From contig DDCZ01000073.1 of the NCBI GenBank assembly GCA_002336485.1, positions 1,524 through 48,011 of the forward strand: DNA of 46,488 nt, read 5' to 3'. The DNA comes from Flavobacteriales bacterium UBA1993 (GTDB lineage: Bacteria; Bacteroidota; Bacteroidia; Flavobacteriales_G; Salibacteraceae). The notes below the pieces were generated by a model. That model was not told where the DNA came from and searched no databases. It was given only the letters and a program-made list of their open reading frames with translations. Shown in pieces: positions 42,155-46,488 of this stretch. The position numbers were made by a program, and so were the translations under genes. Numbering within the stretch: the first letter of the stretch is position 1; each line of letters opens with the position of its first letter.

Positions 42155-42225
42155 ATGAAAATTCAACGCTTCGAAGACACAATAGCTTGACGAAGGATAA
42201 GAAGACAATACCAAAGAAATTTGTG
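42155..42225 (+). pseudogene. Truncated four-helix-bundle gene followed by a fourth icmF-end remnant
   Basis: ATG 42155 begins MKIQRFEDTIA and stops at TGA 42188-42190; the first eight residues match the intact copy. From 42196 the sequence GATAAGAAGACAATACC matches the GATAAGGAGGACAGTACC of the second icmF end, and about 19 of 25 bases after GATAAG agree. Traces of later four-helix-bundle sequence (ATCAGATAACATATGCCT near 42291) follow. Confidence 0.6.
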
Positions 42226-42406
42226 GCCGATTCCAGTTGCCGAGCATCTTTAGGGTGTCGAAGATTCAAGGCCAATGTTGACCATACATCCATCAGATAA
42301 CATATGCCTGAGGCAATTAGCTTGACCTAGGGTGTCGTACAGAATATCCGCAATATCTAATAGAATTCTCACTCAAATTCCCCAAAAAAGCGCCGAACAT
42401 CTGTGT
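42226..42406. other. Intergenic remnant region
   Basis: Apart from the faint four-helix-bundle similarity near 42291-42309 no feature is recognised. A reading frame on the forward strand from 42332 overlaps two better genes on the reverse strand and is not accepted. Confidence 0.4.
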
Positions 42407-42538
42407 TTAATTCGACTCCTCAGCTATTTCTTTATCTTTTGTTTGCATTCTATTTTGATTCCAGATCATACGCAGAAGAAAGAACATATATATGGCGAAG
42501 ATGGAAAGTCCTATAATAAAAAGTGTGGTTTTATTCAT
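42407..42538 (-). CDS. Single-span membrane microprotein, 43 residues
   Basis: From ATG 42538, one membrane helix (TLFIIGLSIFAIYMFFLLR) followed by a charged tail (NQNRMQTKDKEIAEESN). The ATG overlaps the TGA of the upstream microprotein gene (ATGA), so the two are translationally coupled. I recognise no family. The positive-inside rule predicts a cytoplasmic tail. Confidence 0.65.
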   Translation of the reverse strand: MNKTTLFIIGLSIFAIYMFFLLRMIWNQNRMQTKDKEIAEESN

Positions 42539-42708
42539 GACTTATGGCTATTTACTATTCTAAAATAAATTCCAAATCCAAGAATAGATGGAACCCATAT
42601 TCCAACGAACATGCCTTCGTCTTTCTGACCATTGAACCAAAGTGACACTGAAAGCAAGAAGCTCACAAATGCAAGTATCACAGGATAATATTTATCTAAA
42701 AATTTCAT
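42535..42708 (-). CDS. Two-span membrane microprotein, 57 residues
   Basis: From ATG 42708: two hydrophobic helices (YYPVILAFVSFLLSVSLWF and GMFVGIWVPSILGFGIYF) joined by the short loop NGQKDE, then a basic end. No family recognised. The stop overlaps the start of the 43-residue microprotein, suggesting equimolar synthesis of a small membrane pair. It lies downstream of the His-rich protein genes on the same strand. Confidence 0.68.
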   Translation of the reverse strand: MKFLDKYYPVILAFVSFLLSVSLWFNGQKDEGMFVGIWVPSILGFGIYFRIVNSHKS

Positions 42709-42747
42709 GGTGGCTATAATTTAATTAAAGGTGGAACAGTGTTAGAC

Positions 42748-43014
42748 TCAAATTTGTTTAACGCCGGTCGAGTGATTATGACCTTCGTGACCTTCATGGT
42801 TTGCGTCATGATGTGGCGCGTGATGATCTGCATTTTCCCCGTGTGGAGCTGGCTCTTCACTTGGGGCATGTTTTGGAGTAGCAGGGCCCGTTGAGGTGCT
42901 CTCCTTCATTTTGGTTTCGGACGGTTCCATCTTTCTTTCCTTTGATTCCACCTGCGCCTGTAGCGTGAATGCAGATAAAAGGATTATGGAAGTAAGAGTA
43001 AAAAGCGTTTTCAT
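42748..43014 (-). CDS. Small exported His-rich protein
   Basis: An 88-residue protein with a signal peptide (LFTLTSIILLSAFTLQAQ). The mature part is a Lys/Glu/Ser segment and then a His-rich tail (ENADHHAPHHDANHEGHEGH). Dense His with Glu/Asp suggests binding of Zn, Ni, Co or Cu in the periplasm (inference). No named family. It shares composition and the HEGHEGH motif style with the next gene upstream, so the two are probably related. Confidence 0.75.
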   Translation of the reverse strand: MKTLFTLTSIILLSAFTLQAQVESKERKMEPSETKMKESTSTGPATPKHAPSEEPAPHGENADHHAPHHDANHEGHEGHNHSTGVKQI

Positions 43015-43091
43015 AATATGTTGATTTTAATTGTCTGAAATAGTTGTTTACAAAATGATATGTCTTTGAATTACAAGGGGCTAATTGATGT

Positions 43092-43118
43092 AAAATAAAA
43101 AAGGCGCCGGTGGCGCTT
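43092..43118 (-). terminator. Terminator of the larger His-rich protein gene
   Basis: On the reverse strand GCGCC/GGCGC (3-nt loop ACC) is followed by TTTTTTATTTT, a few nt past the stop codon at 43125. Confidence 0.8.
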
Positions 43119-43124
43119 TTCTCA

Positions 43125-43604
43125 TTATTTGTTCAATTCGTCTGCTTTTTGTCGCTGTACGTGCAGCTCTTCTTCAGCCTGCATAAGTTCGTGTTCAGCT
43201 GCCATCAGCTTTTCAACGACCACTCTCAACTCCTCTTCAGTGAGCTCTTCATCTGCTCGTTTTTGATGTGCCTTATCCATGGCATCGGCTATTTTTCGCC
43301 GCGAATCCTCAATTTTTTCAGCACTCTCATCCAACTTTTTATTGGCTTCATCGCCTGAACCCTTTTCGCCCCCTTCGTGCGGTGGTTGTGGTGGTGGCGG
43401 TGGATGACCTTCATGGCCTTGTTCATGATTCGGGTGTTCAGGTGCGCCTGGAGGATGGTGTGCGTTTTCATCTTCGTGTGGTGCAGGCTGATGCCCTTCG
43501 GTCATTTGTTCCATTTGTTTCTCTGCCTGAGACTTCACGTCCTCCTGGGCAGATAATGTGCACGAAATCAGTAGTGTGCACGAAGCGATAATCAATTTTT
43601 TCAT
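43125..43604 (-). CDS. Exported His/Pro-rich protein with coiled-coil C-terminus
   Basis: A 159-residue protein with a signal peptide (LIIASCTLLISCTLSAQ); a Cys lies in it but the cut after SAQ is more likely than lipidation. Residues about 30-85 are His/Pro/Glu-rich (HEDENAHHPPGAPEHP, EGHPPPPPQPPHEGG). Residues about 90-159 form a charged coiled coil (KKLDESAEKIEDSRRKIADA). It may bind metal through the His region and oligomerise through the coil (inference). ATG 43604 begins the signal peptide; a start at 43646 is less likely. Confidence 0.75.
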   Translation of the reverse strand: MKKLIIASCTLLISCTLSAQEDVKSQAEKQMEQMTEGHQPAPHEDENAHHPPGAPEHPNHEQGHEGHPPPPPQPPHEGGEKGSGDEANKKLDESAEKIEDSRRKIADAMDKAHQKRADEELTEEELRVVVEKLMAAEHELMQAEEELHVQRQKADELNK

Positions 43605-43614
43605 AATCCTTTTT

Positions 43615-43875
43615 TTAAAGTGAGTTAAGAATTGAGTCTGCAACATTCCCCGCCGACTCCGCTTTTTTATTAATCACCTCAGACTCAGAAACGATTGTTT
43701 CCTCATTAGCCGGGGCCATTTTTTTCGTTTCGATTTCCGGAGTGTCGGCAGCAGGAACAGGCGCAGATTTCGTTTCTGTTTCTGTCGATGTTGTTTCCTC
43801 AGCCACATTGGTTTCACCGCCGCAGGCAGCGAGCGTAAGTAGTGGAAGGCAAAAGATGAATAAGCGTTTTCTCAT
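43615..43875 (-). CDS. Small acidic Thr/Glu-rich lipoprotein
   Basis: An 86-residue lipoprotein (LFIFCLPLLTLAAC, lipobox LAAC, then GGETNV). The rest is low complexity (ETTSTETETKSAPVPAADTP), ending in a short helix. No family recognised. ATG 43875 is used; the open frame to 43995 lacks a signal peptide and would overlap the FGE-like gene. A -7 box lies just upstream. Confidence 0.72.
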   Translation of the reverse strand: MRKRLFIFCLPLLTLAACGGETNVAEETTSTETETKSAPVPAADTPEIETKKMAPANEETIVSESEVINKKAESAGNVADSILNSL

Positions 43876-43889
43876 TTCGTAGTTTTTAT

Positions 43890-43897
43890 CAAATGTA
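43890..43897 (-). promoter_or_regulatory. -7 box for the acidic lipoprotein gene
   Basis: The reverse strand reads TACATTTG (TAnnTTTG), 14 nt before the ATG at 43875. No clear -33 TTG. Confidence 0.5.
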
Positions 43898-43907
43898 CTA
43901 TCTGAAA

Positions 43908-44468
43908 TCAATTGTCTAAAACACAGAATCCAATATGGCGGTTCGCTGTGAATGGATCGACCGAAATCTTTTTCTCTTTGGATGTGCCATTGCACATTTT
44001 CTTACTGCATAAATAAGATCCGCCAGCCAACGGGACAACATTGGGTAGATCAGAGGCACAAAGCTCCCATACATTCCCAATTATTGAGACCCGGTCTCGA
44101 TTTTCAATTGCCATTGATTCTGTGTTGATGCGTCGATTGTCGTGTTTGGTGTTCACCCAATATTCTGAATAGGTTGGGAGGCGCGTACCAGCCCATTTAC
44201 AATAGGCAATGGCGTCGTTATAGCTAACCTGCGTTACGGGATCTTCCGGTTTTGATGGGTGTACTCCATCAGGTTTTCGCCAGTCGGCATGGTGAACGGT
44301 GTCCACAGTAAACACGGATTGCTGAACATATGACCAGCCGTAGTTTTCAGCATCCGTCTTGTACCCAGTATTTGAAACAAAGCTTTCAAACTCTGTAACG
44401 CTCACGCTGGTCATTTTTTCATTGCAGCCAAATAAGAGAGATAGCGGTATGAATATGAGCCATTTCAT
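43908..44468 (-). CDS. Formylglycine-generating-enzyme-like lipoprotein, compact form
   Basis: A 186-residue lipoprotein from ATG 44468 (MKWLIFIPLSLLFGC, lipobox LFGC). The mature part follows the SUMF1/FGE fold: TEFESFVSNTGYKTDAENYG, WRKPDGVHPSKPEDPVTQVS, YNDAIAYCKWAGTRLPTYSE, GNVWELC. The two active-site cysteines are present in LAGGSYLCSKKMC (C-x4-C, as in human FGE Cys336/Cys341). FGE oxidises the sulfatase active-site Cys to formylglycine. At 186 residues it is clearly shorter than usual FGEs, and the signal peptide puts it outside the cytoplasm. The start codon overlaps the sulfatase stop (ATGA), a dedicated enzyme-maturase pair. Confidence 0.82.
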   Translation of the reverse strand: MKWLIFIPLSLLFGCNEKMTSVSVTEFESFVSNTGYKTDAENYGWSYVQQSVFTVDTVHHADWRKPDGVHPSKPEDPVTQVSYNDAIAYCKWAGTRLPTYSEYWVNTKHDNRRINTESMAIENRDRVSIIGNVWELCASDLPNVVPLAGGSYLCSKKMCNGTSKEKKISVDPFTANRHIGFCVLDN

Positions 44469-46027
44469 TCGGGAATGTTTGCCTTCCAACCTGCACGGAG
44501 TTGGGTCGAAAGCGATTGACGCAATGAGTCATACTCAGCGCTCATCGCAACATTCTTATTCTCCTGTGGGTCAATTTCATTGTCATAGAGTTCCGTGCCC
44601 ATCAGGTCACCACGTTCGCCCAACTCAGGATTCCATTGATACCATTCTATATAATGATGCGTGGCGGTTCGCATGGAATATCCCATATACCGTCCGCCAT
44701 CGGGTGTGACTTTCGGTCTCCGATGAAATTGGCTGAATGCGGCTTTTTTCCAAGCACGTTCTGGGTCTTTTAATAGTGGAACGAAGCTGGTGCCCTGAAG
44801 ATATTTCGGGATTTCAATTCCAGCCATTTCGCACATTGATGGGTACATGTCGATCAGTTCTGTTATCCCAGAAATTTGAGCCCCACCATTTTCAGATCTG
44901 GGATCATATACAATCAATGGAACGTGAATATCAATGTCAAAGTTTGTCTGTTTGCACCAGCTATTGTGTTCACCCAATTTCCATCCGTGGTCGCCCCAAA
45001 CAATGATGATGGTGTTTTTATCGAGTTGGTATTCTTTCAAAGCCGCTACAACCTTTCCAAGCTGCGCGTCAACGTAGCTCACACTTGCGTAGTATCCGTG
45101 TTTGAGCGTTCTTGCCGTATCTTCTGATATGCTGGAAACACTGGGATGTTTTAGATGTTTGAATCCGTCATAGCCGCGCAGTTCGTACATCGAGTTTGAT
45201 GAAAATATCGGCGATCCGTCGGGTAGAAAGTCGTTTGGTGCCAGCGGAAGTTCATTGCGATCATACAAATCCCAATATGCCTTCGGGGCCGCAAAGGGGA
45301 GATGTGGTCGAAAAAAGCCAAGGGCGAGAAAAAACGGTTCTTTAGATTTACTCAAACGCTTTAGCGTGCGTTTCGCAAGTTCTGCCTGCGCACCGTCGAA
45401 ATATAGTGTGTCATGCACGTCTTCACTCTCCCAAGCTGGGCCGTTGTTCCATCCATCTGCGTAATAGTTCGGTCTAAGTTCAATAAGAGAGTCTCGTTTT
45501 CGCTTTTGGCGGTTTTGGGTTTTCTCGTTGACATAAAACGTTTCTCCGTCTCTTTTTAACCATGCTGGTTTCAGATATTGTCTTGGTCGTAAGTCTGGTT
45601 CGTCCCACGAAACCGAATCGGGCATATAGTTGTGGAAGATCTTTCCAATGCACACCGTGTGATATCCGTTTTTCTTAAAGTGCTGGGGAATGGTTACGAT
45701 GCTTGGGTTCAGTTCTCTGAACTTATCGCCGAGGTGCCAAACATGGTTTGAGTCTGGTCGTAAGCCTGTCATTAGACTGGCCCGCGATGGAGCGCAAACC
45801 GCTGCCTGACAGTAGGTGTTCCTGAAAACGTATCCAAGGTTTGCCAATGCATCGATGTTAGGAGATTTTACAAACGCATCGTCATAGACACCCAAAGTGG
45901 GTCGAAGATCATCGATGGAGACGAATAGAATATTCATCTTAGACTGGGGTGAAGCCGCGGGAGTTTCTTGCTTGGGGGCCGAGCAGGCTCCTAAAAGGAG
46001 AATAAGAATGGGAAAGAAATATCGCAT
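44465..46027 (-). CDS. Sulfatase lipoprotein, iduronate-2-sulfatase-like
   Basis: A 520-residue lipoprotein (MRYFFPILILLL, lipobox LGAC). The formylglycine motif is AAVCAPSRASLMTG, a Cys-type site at about residue 78, preceded by the metal ligands in FVSIDDLRPTLGVY. Other S1 features are GYHTVCIGKIFHNY, FLALGFFRPHLPF, and the Asp-His in WGDHGWKLGEHNSW. The pattern (DDLRP, GKIFH, FRPHLPF) fits the iduronate-2-sulfatase group (SulfAtlas S1_7-type), used on sulfated algal or animal glycans. No polysaccharide lyase, hydrolase or SusCD pair is nearby. ATG 46027 begins the signal peptide; a start at 46051 adds eight residues. Confidence 0.9.
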   Translation of the reverse strand: MRYFFPILILLLGACSAPKQETPAASPQSKMNILFVSIDDLRPTLGVYDDAFVKSPNIDALANLGYVFRNTYCQAAVCAPSRASLMTGLRPDSNHVWHLGDKFRELNPSIVTIPQHFKKNGYHTVCIGKIFHNYMPDSVSWDEPDLRPRQYLKPAWLKRDGETFYVNEKTQNRQKRKRDSLIELRPNYYADGWNNGPAWESEDVHDTLYFDGAQAELAKRTLKRLSKSKEPFFLALGFFRPHLPFAAPKAYWDLYDRNELPLAPNDFLPDGSPIFSSNSMYELRGYDGFKHLKHPSVSSISEDTARTLKHGYYASVSYVDAQLGKVVAALKEYQLDKNTIIIVWGDHGWKLGEHNSWCKQTNFDIDIHVPLIVYDPRSENGGAQISGITELIDMYPSMCEMAGIEIPKYLQGTSFVPLLKDPERAWKKAAFSQFHRRPKVTPDGGRYMGYSMRTATHHYIEWYQWNPELGERGDLMGTELYDNEIDPQENKNVAMSAEYDSLRQSLSTQLRAGWKANIPE

Positions 46028-46032
46028 ACGCT

Positions 46033-46040
46033 CAAAACTA
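46033..46040 (-). promoter_or_regulatory. Possible promoter of the sulfatase-FGE pair
   Basis: The reverse strand reads TAGTTTTG (TAnnTTTG) 5 nt before the ATG at 46027, with TTG at 46063-46065 (22-nt spacing). It would give a leaderless or nearly leaderless mRNA, so it is tentative. Confidence 0.4.
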
Positions 46041-46141
46041 TCATAGTTCAATGTTTATAGTGCAACTCAATGAAGAACAATATTTCTTGCGTCCTTTTTC
46101 GCCAATCCAAGTCTATTGGGGTAACAATTAAATTTTAAGAC

Positions 46142-46225
46142 ATGAAAAACAGAAAGAACGGACCTGGTTGCTGCGATAATAACAACACATGCTGCAACGG
46201 CGGTGGATGCTGTGGTTGTTGCTAA
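46142..46225 (+). CDS. 27-residue peptide with four Cys-Cys pairs
   Basis: From ATG 46142 to TAA 46225. The N-terminus is basic (MKNRKNGP) and the rest is GCCDNNNTCCNGGGCCGCC, eight cysteines in 27 residues spaced by Gly and Asn. It has its own terminator directly after and stands 60 nt ahead of a sigma-factor gene. Candidates are a metallothionein-like metal chelator or redox sensor, or a precursor of a modified peptide; no modifying enzyme is within view. I recognise no named family. Supported by a compact frame, terminator and intergenic setting, but not by a clear promoter box. Confidence 0.7.
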   Translation: MKNRKNGPGCCDNNNTCCNGGGCCGCC

Positions 46226-46237
46226 TCACTCACCTTG

Positions 46238-46273
46238 GCCCGCGTTGAGGATCAGATTCATCGCGGGCTTTTA
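46238..46273 (+). terminator. Terminator after the Cys-rich peptide gene
   Basis: GCCCGCG (46238-46244) / CGCGGGC (46262-46268), a perfect 7-bp stem with a 17-nt loop, followed by TTTTAT. It ends 12 nt before the sigma factor ATG, so it may also attenuate read-through into that gene. Confidence 0.75.
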
Positions 46274-46285
46274 TACTTTTATAAT

Positions 46286-46488
46286 ATGTCTACAGAAGAG
46301 GTTTGGGATGAATATTCATTCACTGTATTGCGCTACTTTGAATCAAAGGTTAATAGCATCAGTGTCGCAGAAGATTTGAGGCAGGATGTTTTTATCCGGG
46401 TGCACGGCAATCTTGACAAACTAGAGGAAGAACAAAAAGTTCAAAACTGGCTAAGCGTGGTATCTAGAAACGTCTTAATTGATTATTG
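46286..46488 (+). CDS. Sigma-70 family factor, SigZ-like (cut by window end)
   Basis: The first 67 residues only; the gene runs past the window. It begins MSTEEVWDEYSFTVLRYFES, then VAEDLRQDVFIRVHGNLDKL and NWLSVVSRNVLIDY, which is region 2 of an ECF-type sigma factor (the -10 binding AED.LQDVF helix). The W.EY...L..F opening is of the SigZ style. Its anti-sigma partner or target is not visible. It is downstream of the Cys-rich peptide gene and terminator. Confidence 0.85.
   Translation, partial: MSTEEVWDEYSFTVLRYFESKVNSISVAEDLRQDVFIRVHGNLDKLEEEQKVQNWLSVVSRNVLIDY

Noticed and set aside
42332..42568. 78-residue forward frame
   Set aside because: It overlaps the coupled 43- and 57-residue membrane microprotein genes on the reverse strand, which have better composition and a translational-coupling overlap.
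1..46488. CRISPR arrays, transposases, integrases, phage genes, replication origin
   Set aside because: No regularly spaced repeats, transposase or integrase domains, or DnaA-box clusters were recognised on either strand.

Overview
The window is chromosomal DNA from a member of the Bacteroidota, most likely a marine-type Flavobacteriales/Cryomorphaceae-like bacterium (lineage inferred, not proven). The evidence is the gene content: SusC-like CarboxypepD_reg receptor, DUF4835, DUF3108, DUF4199, Rpb6-type omega, T9SS sorting tail, many lipoproteins. A Bacteroidota-type promoter (TTG, about 19 nt, TAnnTTTG) recurs ahead of many genes and was used here to choose start codons. No phage, insertion sequence, integrase, CRISPR array or origin was seen.

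Layout. 1-4.1 kb: tRNA-Arg, tRNA-Pro and tRNA-Ser, a lipoprotein, a CsbD-like small protein, a TerB/DnaJ protein and an FKBP prolyl isomerase. 4.1-10.5 kb: an alpha-oxoamine synthase (probably serine palmitoyltransferase), the bamD-rpoZ-coaBC-DUF4835 operon, ClpP and a PD40 propeller lipoprotein. 10.5-19.2 kb: a forward run of a LOG protein, two SPOR-like envelope proteins, a Cys-rich secreted peptide, an endonuclease/exonuclease/phosphatase protein, an S41 protease and a DUF3108 protein. 19.2-24.9 kb: a tightly packed reverse operon of aldo/keto reductase, TonB-dependent receptor, aat, an RsmF-like rRNA methylase and a ferredoxin.

24.9-27.2 kb holds a DUF1573/coiled-coil/SPOR reading frame split by one in-frame TAA, and the SRP RNA gene with a clear promoter. 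27.3-33.1 kb is a surface glycan/membrane glycosyltransferase region (DUF4199, GT2, a TMTC-like PMT/TPR protein, a methyltransferase, a GT39-like protein). 33-37.7 kb has DUF72 and HMCES/YedK genes, a T9SS-exported propeller, a decayed secreted-protein gene (ACG in place of the start codon plus an internal TAA) and a DUF4197 lipoprotein.

37.9-42.2 kb is the most unusual part. A complete fused isobutyryl-CoA mutase gene (icmF) is followed by three further copies of its 3' end. Two of these encode the same terminal residues with largely different synonymous codons. They are interleaved with long-hairpin leaders and one intact plus one truncated four-helix-bundle (S23/IVP-type) gene. 42.4-46 kb is a reverse cluster of small membrane, His-rich and lipoprotein genes, then a formylglycine-generating-enzyme-like lipoprotein translationally coupled to an iduronate-2-sulfatase-like lipoprotein. 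The right edge has a 27-residue peptide with four Cys-Cys pairs, its own terminator, and the start of a SigZ-like sigma factor cut by the window end.
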